Positions 63,001 to 64,000 of a DNA stretch of 64,000 bases are shown piece by piece; position 1 is the stretch's first letter, and every line of letters starts with the position of its first letter. The position numbers and the translations under genes are program-made. Origin of the DNA: Chelydra serpentina (Eukaryota > Chordata > Testudines > Chelydridae); assembly GCA_037349315.1 (NCBI GenBank), contig JBAIAC010000007.1, positions 9,362,001 through 9,426,000 on the forward strand, in the 5' to 3' direction. The notes under the pieces are model-generated. The model was not told where the DNA came from and did no database searches. It was given only the letters and a program-made list of their open reading frames with translations.

Positions 63001-63587
63001 AGTCAGATTGAATTATGCAACCAACTGGAAAACCTAGACAGCTCAACAGGAGATAAATTTAACCTAATAGATTTGCAAGCAGCACGCGAGATTATGCTTA
63101 AATATAAAAGGCAGTTTGAAGAAATGAATCATAAAATGCAGGTCAGTGAAACGGTCCTCAAAGAACTGGAAGCTTTTTTGGCCTCATTGAGAAAAGTTAA
63201 ACTTTCTATTGAGCATGCAACAGACTGTTCAATTTCTGACAAACCTGTGGTGCAAGCAAACACATCAAAAGAAGCTGTGCAGCACGAAGTTTCTCTCATG
63301 AAAGAAAAGGCTAAATGTTTGGATGAGCGCTTGCCGATGGTTGATATCTACTTAGAAGATGCAGAATGTGGGGGAAAGACTTGCTGTGAAAAACTCATTG
63401 CGGCTTTATCTGAAAAGGCAAACAAGGCTTTTGTCCATCTAAGTAAGCAGGAGCTCATCCAAGAAAATGAGTTACAGGAGATTTTTTCCACAAGAAATAA
63501 TGAACTCTTAAAAAATATTCAAGATCTACATGATAAGATTAATAAAATAGGCTTGAAGGACCCAACAGTTCCTGCTGTTCAACAAAG
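8020..63587 (+). CDS. SYNE2: SYNE2 (nesprin-2), 5' portion, 29 coding exons, 3' incomplete
   Basis: Nesprin-2 is a giant spectrin-repeat protein of the outer nuclear membrane. Its N-terminal paired calponin-homology (CH) domains bind F-actin, and its C-terminal KASH segment (not in this window) binds SUN proteins, forming the LINC complex. I joined 29 exons by reading GT-AG sites and checking phase: the sum is 4,418 nt, 1,472 codons plus 2 nt. Diagnostic stretches match nesprin-2: IDDLHISLQ near the N terminus, [20 protein letters not shown] in CH1, [20 protein letters not shown] in CH2, [58 protein letters not shown] and [14 protein letters not shown]1 spans about residues 30-137 and CH2 about 181-290; the remainder is helical rod. 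SYNE1 has the same architecture, but these motifs are those of SYNE2. No premature stop or frameshift appears in any exon. Confidence 0.95.
8099..9571. other. Intron 1, proximal part, no gene
   Basis: First part of a 13-kb intron. Only an ancient repeat fragment is visible near 8640-8760, containing CCAGATTCTGCCCCCC and an inverse-related end. The remainder is AT-rich unique-looking sequence. The rest of intron 1 is covered by the repeats listed below; stretches between them (11,070-12,400; 13,620-15,250; 17,006-18,170; 18,400-20,320) show nothing coding. Confidence 0.6.
9572..10357. mobile_element. hAT-type non-autonomous DNA transposon with GC-rich tandem interior
   Basis: Terminal inverted repeats TAGGGCACTACCAAATTC and GAATTTGGTAGGGCCCTA are flanked by a perfect 8-base target duplication ATCATAGA (9564-9571 and 10358-10365), as expected for hAT transposition. 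The interior from about 9780 to 10175 has three imperfect units, each an inverted pair built on CTTCAGAGCTGGGTG and CACCCAGCTCTGAAGG. No transposase is encoded. Confidence 0.85.
9780..10175. repeat. Three tandem hairpin units inside the hAT element
   Basis: Each unit of about 120-140 bases opens with GCCACCCTTACTTCTGTGC or a close variant and closes with its approximate complement GCAGAAATAAGGGAGGC. Units are separated by ATA(C/T)CA(T/C)ACCA-like spacers. The high GC content makes spurious open frames on both strands. Confidence 0.7.
10478..10753. mobile_element. Harbinger-like MITE (TAA target duplication)
   Basis: Ends GGGTATGCCTACACTGCA and TGCAGTGTAGTGTAGACATACCC are inverted, flanked on both sides by TAA. 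Internal GTCTACACTGCAATTAAACAG is paired with TGTTTAATTGCAATGTAGAC. Three-base TWA duplications suit PIF/Harbinger; no transposase is present. Confidence 0.7.
10885..11068 (-). mobile_element. Turtle tRNA-derived SINE with CR1 tail
   Basis: Read on the minus strand: a tRNA-like head with A box (TAGCTCAGTGG) and B box (GAGTTCAATCC), then a CR1-related tail ending in ATTCTATGATTCTAT. This tRNA-CR1 chimera is the turtle Pol III SINE architecture and is a main reason for assigning the window to a turtle. Confidence 0.85.
11200..11420. repeat. Ancient palindromic repeat, copy 1
   Basis: Contains TTTTTGGGTGCTCAGCTTGA, TTTTCAGAGAGTGACTGCTC and CTTTCTGAAAATCAG, an imperfect inverted structure. Related copies lie at 37225-37405 and 50470-50655. 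Confidence 0.6.
12405..12645. repeat. Ancient dispersed repeat ending in TATTGCCAAC
   Basis: Starts TATTGCCAACCCCAACCATT and contains CTCCAGCAGCTGGGGTTTTA and CTCTTGAGAGACTC. Inverse relative of the fragment at 5581-5672. Confidence 0.55.
12935..13620. mobile_element. Probable degenerate hAT-like element
   Basis: Left end CAGTCACAAACTGGGGGG and right end AAAAGGTTTGGGAGCTACTG resemble the CAGTGGTTCCCAAACTGGGG / CAAACCACTG ends of hAT MITEs. No convincing 8-base target duplication was found, so the limits are uncertain. Interior frames up to 85 residues look non-coding. Confidence 0.4.
15250..15430 (+). repeat. MIR SINE
   Basis: Has a tRNA-like head (GATGGCCCAGTGGTTAGAGT), then the MIR core GACCTTGGGCAAGTTACATA, CTCTCTGTGCCTCTGTTCA and a tail CTACCTCATAGGGATGCTG with TGAGGATAAATAAA. 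A well-preserved ancient SINE. Confidence 0.75.
15693..15765. repeat. Palindromic repeat (GGCCTGATCCAAAGCC family)
   Basis: GGCCTGATCCAAAGCCCACA and the inverse GGCTTTGGACAGGCTC flank AAGTCAATGGAAAGACTC. A second copy is at 29697-29765. Confidence 0.6.
16509..17005. mobile_element. Harbinger-like MITE (TGA target duplication)
   Basis: Ends GGGTATGTCTACACTGCAAT and ATGCAGTGTAGACATACC are inverted, flanked by TGA at 16506-16508 and 17006-17008. An internal TGTGTCTACACTGCAAAGC at 16813 suggests a second, nested or compound element. Confidence 0.65.
18172..18389. mobile_element. hAT-type MITE
   Basis: Ends CAGGAGTTCTCAAACTGGGG and AAAAAGTTTGAGACTCACTG are inverted. The flanks GATTAGTA (18164-18171) and GGTTAGTA (18390-18397) form an 8-base target duplication with one mismatch. 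Interior contains GGTTGGGACCCCTCAGG and GGGGGGTCGCGCTC. Confidence 0.75.
20324..20598. mobile_element. Harbinger-like MITE
   Basis: Ends GGGTATGTATATACAGGGA and TCCCTGTGTAGACAAACCC form an inverted pair flanked by TAG and TAA. Internal GGGCTTGGGCTGGAGTC is paired with CTCAGGCCCAAGCCC. A diverged relative of the element at 10478-10753. Confidence 0.65.
21099..21160 (+). CDS. SYNE2: SYNE2 exon 2 (residues 27-47, start of CH1)
   Basis: Encodes [20 protein letters not shown], the first helix of the actin-binding CH1 domain. The acceptor is TTCCACAG and the donor GTAAGA. Thirteen kilobases of intron precede it. Ends in phase 0. Confidence 0.93.
21360..21537 (-). mobile_element. Turtle tRNA-CR1 SINE, second copy
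   Basis: Nearly identical to the copy at 10885-11068: CAGGGTTGGAAGGGACCTTA at the CR1 tail and CTCAAACCACTGAGCTATCC over the inverted A box. It lies 200 bases downstream of exon 2 in intron 2, on the strand opposite to SYNE2. Confidence 0.85.
21748..21862. repeat. Dispersed repeat (GACAAGGTGGGTGAGGTAAT family)
   Basis: GAGAGACAAGGTGGGTGAGG, TTTTATTGGACCAACTTCTG and ACCAACATGGCTACAACAAC are shared with the palindromic element at 37990-38196. Confidence 0.7.
22305..22990. mobile_element. DNA-transposon-like element with long terminal inverted repeats
   Basis: About 170-190 bases at each end are imperfect inverted copies: CTTCCTCAGTAAACAAACCA, CAAAGTCAAGCACTATCAAA and CAGTCTTTAATTACAT on the left; ATGTAATTAAAGACTCTATC, GAGTGCTTGACTTTGCAAAC and TTTGTTTACTGAGGAG on the right. 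Outer ends TAACATTC and AATGTTA. The centre holds a MIR-like block. A half copy is at 35325-35470. Confidence 0.65.
22500..22630 (-). repeat. MIR-like remnant inside the long-TIR element
   Basis: GTAAGTGACTTGCCAAGCTC, GAGGCAGGGATAGAATCCAA and CACAAGACCATCCTTT match the complement of the MIR core and tRNA-like head. It lies between the inverted arms. Confidence 0.55.
23705..23872. repeat. Imperfect palindrome rich in TTAAGCA
   Basis: GGCCCTAGTACAGGAAATCA at the left pairs with TTCTTGAACTAGGGCCCT at the right, with GCATTTAAGCATGTGGTTAA and AAGTTAAGCACATACTTAAG between. Similar TTAAGCA strings near 5520 and 34610 suggest one ancient family. Confidence 0.5.
24062..24157 (+). CDS. SYNE2: SYNE2 exon 3 (residues 48-79, CH1 core)
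   Basis: Encodes [13 protein letters not shown] followed by the CH-domain signature [13 protein letters not shown]. Acceptor TTTTGCAG, donor GTAAGA, 32 whole codons. Confidence 0.95.
24610..24687 (+). CDS. SYNE2: SYNE2 exon 4 (residues 80-105, CH1)
   Basis: Encodes [20 protein letters not shown] and then FLKNKS, the middle of CH1. Acceptor TTTGTAG, donor GTGAGT, 26 whole codons. The intron to exon 5 is under 100 bases. Confidence 0.95.
24785..24877 (+). CDS. SYNE2: SYNE2 exon 5 (residues 106-136, end of CH1)
   Basis: Encodes [20 protein letters not shown] followed by [11 protein letters not shown], the classical C-terminal CH motif. Acceptor TTTCCAG, donor GTAAGT, 31 whole codons. Confidence 0.96.
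25172..25280. repeat. Small inverted repeat in intron 5
   Basis: CCAGATTCTGTCTGCAGG and ATGCAGACAGAATCTTCAG are complementary, about 75 bases apart, probably a remnant of an old palindromic repeat. Confidence 0.5.
25755..25936 (+). CDS. SYNE2: SYNE2 exon 6 (residues 137-197, inter-CH linker and start of CH2)
   Basis: Encodes IEELAWTLG, a Ser/Pro/Lys-rich linker containing [12 protein letters not shown], and then [17 protein letters not shown], the first CH2 helix. The basic linker is typical of tandem actin-binding domains. Donor GTAAGT. Two bases carry over and form Met197. Confidence 0.93.
25937..27950. other. Intron 6
   Basis: Separates the two parts of CH2. It contains one hAT element (27056-27352). 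The rest, 25937-27047 and 27361-27950, shows no open frame with protein-like composition. Confidence 0.6.
27056..27352. mobile_element. hAT-type MITE with perfect target duplication
   Basis: Ends CAGGGGTAGGCAACCTATGG and AGGTTGCCGACCCCTG are inverted. The 8-base duplication ATCTAGAC is perfect (27048-27055 and 27353-27360). AT-rich interior, no coding potential. Confidence 0.9.
27951..28147 (+). CDS. SYNE2: SYNE2 exon 7 (residues 197-263, CH2 core)
   Basis: Encodes [38 protein letters not shown] and ending IPRLLEPE, the core of CH2. Acceptor TTGGGGCAG, donor GTAAAT. One base carries over and makes Asp with exon 8. Confidence 0.96.
28225..28491. mobile_element. Harbinger-like MITE in intron 7
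   Basis: Left GGATATGTCTACACTGTGAA and right TTGCAGTGTACATGTACC are inverted. Internal CAACTGAGTCAACTCAGGGC pairs with AAGTCAGTTGAGTTGG. It lies 78 bases after the exon 7 donor. Confidence 0.6.
28922..29022 (+). CDS. SYNE2: SYNE2 exon 8 (residues 263-296, end of CH2)
   Basis: Encodes [20 protein letters not shown] and then [14 protein letters not shown]. The DEKSIMTYV(A/S)QF(L/Y) motif closes CH domains of the spectrin family. Acceptor CTCACAG, donor GTATGT. Confidence 0.95.
29697..29765. repeat. Palindromic repeat (GCCTGATCCAAAGC family), copy 2
   Basis: AGCCTGATCCAAAGCTCATT and its inverse CAATGGGCTTTGGAACAG flank CAGTGGGAGTCTTTTCATTG. It ends about 107 bases before exon 9. Confidence 0.6.
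29872..29973 (+). CDS. SYNE2: SYNE2 exon 9 (residues 297-330, rod begins)
   Basis: Encodes [20 protein letters not shown] and on to YRKFQ, the first helix after the actin-binding domain. Acceptor ATTACCAG, donor GTAAGT, 34 whole codons. Confidence 0.92.
29974..32142. other. Intron 9
   Basis: Holds the solo LTR. The flanks 29974-30223 and 31055-32142 contain no recognisable gene; 31,940-32,060 has a small inverted block of the CTCAGTGGTTT / CACTGAAGT kind. Confidence 0.6.
30229..31049 (+). mobile_element. Solo LTR of an LTR retroelement
   Basis: Starts TGTCATAAATATAAAGGG, ends ACCCTGACA, and has a perfect 5-base target duplication TAGGT (30224-30228 and 31050-31054). A TATA-like TATAAAA is at 30274-30280 and a polyadenylation signal AATAAA at 30693-30698, both on the + strand. 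No internal gene region follows, so this is a solo LTR left after recombination. Gypsy-like or retroviral origin is not resolved. Confidence 0.9.
32143..32280 (+). CDS. SYNE2: SYNE2 exon 10 (residues 331-376)
   Basis: Encodes [20 protein letters not shown] through AAWDNLTSQ. The donor is GTTACA, weaker than the neighbouring donors, but the frame beyond it loses similarity at once and exon 11 continues in phase 0. Acceptor AACCCTAG. Confidence 0.9.
32281..33271. other. Intron 10
   Basis: No gene. Includes moderately GC-rich sequence at 32405-32960 with an overlapping frame of 134 codons on the minus strand that has no recognisable protein features. Confidence 0.55.
33272..33436 (+). CDS. SYNE2: SYNE2 exon 11 (residues 377-431)
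   Basis: Encodes [40 protein letters not shown] and KEKIILFK, typical spectrin-like heptads with the conserved WLQEVE. Acceptor GGCTTTTAG, donor GTTTGT, 55 whole codons. Confidence 0.94.
33723..34455. mobile_element. GC-rich hAT-type non-autonomous transposon
   Basis: Ends CAGGAGTGGGCAAAGTACAG and AAAAAGTTTGCCACTCCTA are inverted and the 8-base duplication TATTAACA is perfect (33715-33722 and 34456-34463). The interior is GC-rich with CCCAGCCCGGAGCCC-type low-complexity strings. Long open frames on both strands (up to 239 codons) come from the skewed composition and are not genes. Confidence 0.9.
35325..35470. repeat. Half copy of the long-TIR element
   Basis: TTAAAGTTGCAAAGTCAACC, GAATTAAGATTGCC and GATACAGTCTTTAATTAAAT match the arm of the element at 22305-22990. 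The opposite arm is not present nearby. Confidence 0.6.
35985..36062. repeat. TG/TA microsatellite
   Basis: GTGTGTATGTGTGTGTG passes into an uninterrupted (TA)n tract of about 50 bases. Likely polymorphic in length and prone to assembly error. Confidence 0.95.
36279..36391 (+). CDS. SYNE2: SYNE2 exon 12 (residues 432-469)
   Basis: Encodes [20 protein letters not shown] then [12 protein letters not shown]. Acceptor TTTTTCCAG. The donor is GTTGCA, non-consensus beyond GT; two bases carry over and complete Arg with exon 13. Confidence 0.9.
36520..36700 (+). repeat. MIR-like SINE remnant
   Basis: CAGCTCTGCAACTGACTCGT, CATTTCACTTCTCTGTGCCT and the tail GCAAGCACTATAAGTACAAA follow the order of a MIR core and its L2-like 3' end. 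Confidence 0.6.
37225..37405. repeat. Ancient palindromic repeat, copy 2
   Basis: AGGGCCTGATTTTCAGACAG and CTTTCTGAAAATCAGCCCC are inverted around TGAATGCTCCGAA. GAGACACCTTTCAAG and TTTTAAGGTTTCTTAAATTG extend the pair. Confidence 0.65.
37568..37724 (+). CDS. SYNE2: SYNE2 exon 13 (residues 469-521)
   Basis: Encodes [38 protein letters not shown] and VELLLRDWH. The [13 protein letters not shown] block matches nesprin-2 closely. Acceptor TTTTCCAG, donor GTAAGC. Confidence 0.94.
37990..38196. mobile_element. Long palindromic MITE-like element
   Basis: Arms GAGACAAGGTAGGTGAGG, CTTTTATTGGACCAACCTCT and GGTACAAGCTTT pair with AAAGCTTGTACC, AAGTTGGTCCAATAAAAG and TTGCCTACCTTGTCTC. The turn is AGCTACACAGAGCTCTGTGT, itself a palindrome. 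Together the arms span about 37996-38162. A TAACAACACTC tail follows, as in the copy at 21748-21862. Confidence 0.8.
38197..39921. other. Intron 13, middle part, no gene
   Basis: No open frame resembling a protein and no repeat I can name. Includes a T-rich block near 38560 and some CAACACCAGAAAAACACC-type sequence near 39500. Confidence 0.55.
39922..40458. mobile_element. Harbinger-like MITE (outer, split by another)
   Basis: Outer ends GGGTCTGTCTACATGAACA and GTGTTTGTGTAGACAAACCC are inverted. CACACCCCAGCTTGCTGCG near 40160 is related to the left half. The element at 40185-40435 sits inside it, near its right end. Confidence 0.65.
40185..40435. mobile_element. Harbinger-like MITE (inner, nested)
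   Basis: Ends GGGCTGGTTTATGCCTAAAG and TCTAGTGTAGACATACCC are inverted and flanked by TAA at 40182-40184 and 40436-40438. AAGAATTCTTCCATTAACCT and GGAAGAACCCCTTCCATCAC form inner hairpins. Confidence 0.7.
40700..40796 (+). CDS. SYNE2: SYNE2 exon 14 (residues 522-554)
   Basis: Encodes [20 protein letters not shown] then [12 protein letters not shown]. Acceptor TTGGGCAG, donor GTAAGT. One base carries over to form Ala. A long perfect-looking hairpin lies about 100 bases downstream in the short intron. Confidence 0.9.
40897..41092. mobile_element. Palindromic element forming a near-perfect hairpin in intron 14
   Basis: The left arm 40900-40958 and right arm 40978-41037 are reverse complements over about 59 bases with only two mismatches that I can see; arms include GTGGCACCTTAAAGACTAAC and ATTTATTTGGGCATATGC. 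The loop is about 20 bases. A tail GATACAGATTAACACAGC follows. The flanks AGAAAATAAAAG and CTTTTATTTTCT are also inverted. Confidence 0.85.
41297..41484 (+). CDS. SYNE2: SYNE2 exon 15 (residues 554-616)
   Basis: Encodes [40 protein letters not shown] and ending RKGHPKK. The IYNVN(T)VLQKVL segment is a good nesprin-2 marker. Acceptor ATTCTAG, donor GTATTT. Confidence 0.95.
41535..41605 (+). repeat. L2/MIR-type 3' tail
   Basis: AAAGCACTTTGAAGTCTATG, GAAAAGCACTATAAGTGCAA and a TATTATTATTATT tail match the 3' end shared by MIR and L2-like elements. Confidence 0.55.
41663..41827 (+). CDS. SYNE2: SYNE2 exon 16 (residues 617-671)
   Basis: Encodes [40 protein letters not shown] and ending RTQF. Acceptor CTCTATAG, donor GTAAGT, 55 whole codons. 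Confidence 0.95.
42218..42373 (+). CDS. SYNE2: SYNE2 exon 17 (residues 672-723)
   Basis: Encodes [20 protein letters not shown] followed by a Ser/Thr-rich, probably disordered stretch ending NAE. Acceptor TTTTCACAG, donor GTAAAG, 52 whole codons. Poorly conserved in sequence, supported mainly by frame and by its position between well-matched exons. Confidence 0.85.
42994..44030 (-). pseudogene. CR1 ORF2 fragment, RT palm/thumb and C terminus
   Basis: Continues in another frame: [20 protein letters not shown], then the catalytic FADDTKL and a C-terminal region ([37 protein letters not shown]) to a stop at 42994. No other break is seen in this part. Together with the upstream part it would be one ORF but for the frameshift; the element lacks an endonuclease and is non-autonomous as it stands. 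Confidence 0.9.
44031..45006 (-). pseudogene. CR1 ORF2 fragment, upstream part of the reverse transcriptase
   Basis: Minus-strand frame of about 325 codons within the element, with RT fingers motifs: [46 protein letters not shown] and [12 protein letters not shown] (the first Asp of the RT active site). The frame is lost at about 44031, just after KAFD, consistent with loss of two bases. The 5' limit is the truncation point. Confidence 0.9.
45730..45903 (+). CDS. SYNE2: SYNE2 exon 18 (residues 724-781)
   Basis: Encodes [20 protein letters not shown] then [17 protein letters not shown] and [11 protein letters not shown], a charged helical segment. Acceptor TTCTCAG, donor GTAGAA, 58 whole codons. 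Confidence 0.88.
46577..46872. mobile_element. CpG-rich hairpin MITE (TTA target duplication)
   Basis: Ends GGGTACGTCTATATTTACC and TTAGTGTAGACCAGCCC are inverted, flanked by TTA at 46574-46576 and 46873-46875. Three internal hairpins are nearly perfect: TTCGATTTATCGCGTC with TGCGATAAATCGAA, CTCCCCCGTCGAC with GTCGACGGGGGAG, and AACTTCAGC-type arms ACTTCAGCTACGT with ACGTAGCTGAAGT. Many CpGs survive. Confidence 0.8.
47590..47785 (+). mobile_element. Turtle tRNA-CR1 SINE, sense to SYNE2
   Basis: A Pol III promoter is visible: A box TAGCTCAGTGG (47605-47615) and B box GAGTTCAATCC (47648-47658). The CR1-type tail contains TGGTCCTGCTAGTGAAGGCA, GACTTGATGACCTTTCAAGG and ends in CATATCTCCATTAAC, then an A-rich stretch. 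The tail end differs from the other two SINE copies (ATTCTATG repeats), indicating a different source CR1. Confidence 0.9.
47835..48446 (-). mobile_element. Solo LTR with perfect 5-base target duplication
   Basis: TGTCACAGGGTCC to CCCCATCACA, flanked by ATGGA (47830-47834 and 48447-48451). On the minus strand a TATAAAG motif (48292-48298) follows upstream sequence, so the LTR probably reads opposite to SYNE2. C/T-rich on +. Open frame of 139 codons inside is not a gene. Confidence 0.88.
48712..48870 (+). CDS. SYNE2: SYNE2 exon 19 (residues 782-834)
   Basis: Encodes [40 protein letters not shown] and [13 protein letters not shown] and GLQ(T/A)(Q/K)I match nesprin-2. Acceptor TCTAAACAG. The donor is GTCTCT, the weakest in the gene, but only this position keeps phase 0 with exon 20. 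Confidence 0.85.
49137..49310 (+). CDS. SYNE2: SYNE2 exon 20 (residues 835-892)
   Basis: Encodes [40 protein letters not shown] and ending HISKNE. The ESQKELE-like core is conserved. Acceptor TTCTTCCTAG, donor GTGGGT, 58 whole codons. Confidence 0.9.
49418..49774. repeat. GC-rich repeat with AGTCCCCA ends
   Basis: Ends AGTCCCCACATTTTT and AAATGTGGGG-type inverse (ATTTTGGGGACT) are inverted. The interior is purine-rich, GGGGC-like on one strand. It lies 108 bases after exon 20 and extends its reading frame spuriously. Target duplication not found. Confidence 0.5.
50470..50655. repeat. Ancient palindromic repeat, copy 3
   Basis: TTTTTGGGTGCCTAACTTGT, GAGGCCTGATTCTCAGGAAG, AAAGTGTCTTAAATTGGGCA and CACCCAAAAGCATTATTCA form the same inverted structure as at 11200 and 37225. 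Confidence 0.65.
50747..51533 (-). mobile_element. Solo LTR, related in its ends to the LTR at 47835
   Basis: TGTCATGGGGTCAC to GCCCCCTCACA; 5-base flanks GAGAC (50742-50746) and GAAAC (51534-51538) differ at one base. On the minus strand a CCAAT box (51407-51411) precedes a TATAAAAG (51381-51388), giving the orientation. Very C/T-rich on +. A 193-codon frame inside is compositional. Confidence 0.85.
51930..52064 (+). CDS. SYNE2: SYNE2 exon 21 (residues 893-937)
   Basis: Encodes [35 protein letters not shown] and KDVRERWE, with the L-K-A-x-E-x-L-K-N core of the mammalian protein. Acceptor TTTTTGCAG, donor GTGAGA, 45 whole codons. Confidence 0.93.
52223..52378 (+). CDS. SYNE2: SYNE2 exon 22 (residues 938-989)
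   Basis: Encodes [38 protein letters not shown] and [15 protein letters not shown] and T-K-G-L-I-K-E-H-E are strong nesprin-2 markers. Acceptor CTTTGCAG, donor GTACTG. Confidence 0.95.
52379..53064. other. Intron 22
   Basis: About 690 bases of AT-rich sequence. A small repeat-like block near 52690-52760 has TTTAACTCAGTTTAACCCC. Nothing else recognised. Confidence 0.55.
53065..53282 (+). CDS. SYNE2: SYNE2 exon 23 (residues 990-1062)
   Basis: Encodes [36 protein letters not shown] and a helical segment ending SKQ. Acceptor TTCATTTAG, donor GTGAGT. Two bases carry over and form Gly with exon 24. Confidence 0.9.
53503..53578 (+). CDS. SYNE2: SYNE2 exon 24 (residues 1062-1087)
   Basis: Short exon encoding [20 protein letters not shown] and LSTQE, acidic and Ser-rich, probably a flexible inter-repeat linker. 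Acceptor AAACCTTAG, donor GTATGG. A CR1 fragment starts about 12 bases after the donor. Confidence 0.85.
53590..53700 (-). mobile_element. CR1 3'-end fragment
   Basis: GATCATAGGCTCATCAGGTT, AGAAGGGACCGCAAGGGTCA and TCTAATCTGCCTCCCTGC are the complement of a CR1 3' end, old and diverged. It starts 11 bases past the exon 24 donor. Confidence 0.75.
53701..54754. other. Intron 24, remainder
   Basis: No gene or named repeat. May include further diverged CR1 body sequence near 53960-54110 (TACATTCAGTTTTGGGCCCC). Confidence 0.5.
54755..54873 (+). CDS. SYNE2: SYNE2 exon 25 (residues 1088-1127)
   Basis: Encodes [20 protein letters not shown] then [15 protein letters not shown]. Linker leading into the next helix. 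Acceptor TTGGTTAG, donor GTAATT. Two bases carry over and form Ser with exon 26. Confidence 0.88.
55511..55634 (+). CDS. SYNE2: SYNE2 exon 26 (residues 1127-1168)
   Basis: Encodes [20 protein letters not shown] then [10 protein letters not shown], matching the LLERYDTYRDILEHHLQ region of nesprin-2. Acceptor TTTTCCTAG, donor GTAAAT. Confidence 0.92.
55635..57891. other. Intron 26
   Basis: Half of it is the transposon at 56059-57183. 55635-56050 includes an inverted block around GTCCCCAACTGCCATTGGCT. 57190-57891 shows nothing recognisable. Confidence 0.6.
56059..57183. mobile_element. Non-autonomous DNA transposon with C-rich tandem interior
   Basis: Ends TACTCCTGGGGGAATTTG and GCAGAATTCCCCCACGGGTA are inverted, flanked by the direct repeat ATATTA (56053-56058 and 57184-57189). 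Subterminal AAAAATTCTGTGCACAA pairs with TTTTTTCTGCGC-like sequence. The interior 56560-56960 is a degenerate tandem of about 35-45 bases (CCATGTGTCTCTGTGCCCCC). Confidence 0.7.
57892..58049 (+). CDS. SYNE2: SYNE2 exon 27 (residues 1169-1221)
   Basis: Encodes [37 protein letters not shown] and ELQIILNA, with the conserved W-x-x-F-E-I-I. Acceptor TCTTTTAG, donor GTATAA. Two bases carry over and complete Arg with exon 28. Confidence 0.94.
58245..58559. mobile_element. hAT-type MITE in intron 27
   Basis: Ends TAGCGGTTCTCAAACTGTGG and GAAGTTTGAGAACCCCTG are inverted. The 8-base flanks match poorly, so the insertion is old or the left edge is altered. Interior is GC-rich (CCTCTCCCTCCACCC). Confidence 0.75.
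58638..58985 (-). mobile_element. CR1 LINE 3' fragment
   Basis: AAGAACATAAGAATGGCCAT, CTGGGTCAGACCAAAGGTCC and AAGGAGTTCCACAGGTTGAC are the complement of a common sauropsid CR1 3' end plus ORF2 C terminus. About 350 bases, without a long open frame. It differs from the CR1 at 42909-45006, so a second subfamily is present. Confidence 0.88.
59227..59374 (+). CDS. SYNE2: SYNE2 exon 28 (residues 1221-1270)
   Basis: Encodes [36 protein letters not shown] and LIYGELK. Matches nesprin-2 S-L-x-x-A-L-x-x-V-x-P-(I/V)-E. Acceptor TTCTTGTAG, donor GTAAGG. Confidence 0.94.
59375..60269. other. Intron 28, proximal part
   Basis: No recognisable gene or repeat; some low-level inverted strings near 59580-59640. 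Confidence 0.5.
60270..60800. repeat. C-rich repeat starting AGGGTTGCCAAC
   Basis: Begins TAGGGTTGCCAACTTTGTAA, then CCCTGCCCC-rich sequence with degenerate tandem units, then AGCAACCTCTCCCAGAG and an inverted pair CGCTTAAAAC / GTTTTAAGCG. Similar in make-up to the other GC-rich interiors in the window. Limits and class uncertain. Confidence 0.5.
61298..62739. mobile_element. Solo LTR B, split by a hAT element, with target duplication
   Basis: About 1.1 kb without the insert. Starts TGTGACACTTC, ends TGGGTCACA, and is flanked by the perfect 5-base duplication GTGTT (61293-61297 and 62740-62744). This proves LTR-type integration and, by homology, that LTR A is the same kind. Contains an AT microsatellite at about 61640-61665. 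A and B are in the same orientation. Confidence 0.88.
61784..62092. mobile_element. hAT-type MITE inserted in LTR B
   Basis: Ends CAGTGGTTCTCAAACTTTTT and CACAGTTTGAGAACCTCTG are inverted. The 8-base duplication TTCTAGAG is perfect (61776-61783 and 62093-62100). LTR A keeps the unoccupied site (TTTTCTAGAACC near 45064). An internal block GTAAAGCGCTTTGGATAAAA resembles an L2/MIR tail. Confidence 0.92.
62980..63587 (+). CDS. SYNE2: SYNE2 exon 29 (residues 1271-1473, largest exon here)
   Basis: A 608-base exon encoding about 202 residues of helical rod: [75 protein letters not shown] and [10 protein letters not shown]. All are close to nesprin-2. The acceptor is CAATTTCAG and the donor GTGAGT; two bases (AG) carry into the next exon, outside the window. 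Confidence 0.96.
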
Positions 63588-64000
63588 GTGAGTGTGTTTA
63601 TTGAAGCTTTTTCAGATCCTCACTTAATAATTTCAATAAGTTCTGTTGGTCTGGTCTCTGTAGTTCCAATCCAGCAAAGTACATAAACGTGTAACTTAAA
63701 GCATCAGCATAGTCCCATTGAAGTCAACTGACTGTCATGTTGGATCAGAGACTGCATTGTTTAAAAAGCCTTCTCTGTGATATTGTTTCTTTAACCCCAT
63801 GGTACTACACTTTGGTTGCTTGAGGGAGTTGGGAGTTATTAGTTATAGTGACCACCTCTGGTAGCAGTGAGGTTTCCGTTTACAAATGCTGCCAAGTAGA
63901 GTTATACAATATCTTGCTAAATGGTGATACATACATTGTAGAAACTTTGTGTGTCAAAAGTCAGTGCATATCACACACGGCAAACAGAATTTTTCTAAAA
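63588..64000. other. Start of intron 29, runs off the window
   Basis: Intronic sequence after a strong GTGAGT donor. An old palindromic fragment is near 63690-63760 (AGTCCCATTGAAGTCAACTG). No further exon before the window ends. Confidence 0.7.

Overview
The window is vertebrate genomic DNA, most likely from a turtle (probably a cryptodire). Three things point there: SINEs that join a tRNA-like head to a CR1 tail, abundant CR1 LINEs, and many hAT and Harbinger-like MITEs plus solo LTRs of sauropsid type. Coding sequence is sparse and broken into short exons with GT-AG boundaries, and repeats fill most of the introns.

One gene is present, on the + strand: the 5' part of SYNE2 (nesprin-2), the giant outer-nuclear-membrane actin-binding protein of the LINC complex. 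I could chain 29 coding exons, from the start codon at 8020 to a donor at 63587, with every intron phase agreeing. They give 4,418 nt, about 1,472 residues, roughly the first fifth of the protein. Residues about 30-137 and 181-290 are two calponin-homology domains (exons 2-8). The rest is helical, spectrin-repeat-like rod (exons 9-29). The remaining rod and the C-terminal KASH anchor lie beyond the window. No second gene was found on either strand, and the promoter is not visible (probably upstream of the window).

Layout: 1-7977, 5' region or first intron with only degraded repeats; 8020-8098, first coding exon; 8099-21098, a 13-kb intron with a hAT element, a SINE, Harbinger-like MITEs and a MIR; 21099-29022, exons 2-8 (CH domains); 29872-42373, exons 9-17 with a solo LTR, a GC-rich hAT element, long palindromes and nested MITEs; 42374-45729, an intron holding an LTR split by a 2.1-kb CR1 with a frameshifted reverse transcriptase; 45730-59374, exons 18-28 with a CpG-rich hairpin MITE, a SINE and two more solo LTRs; 59375-62979, an intron with a second copy of the split LTR, itself split by a hAT element; 62980-63587, the large exon 29.

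I found no undescribed molecular system. The most informative signals are the nested, datable transposon insertions (two copies of one LTR each preserve the other's empty site), near-perfect intronic hairpins that could form double-stranded RNA in the pre-mRNA, and one weak splice donor after exon 19. Family comparisons with human nesprin-2 rest on memory, not on an alignment.
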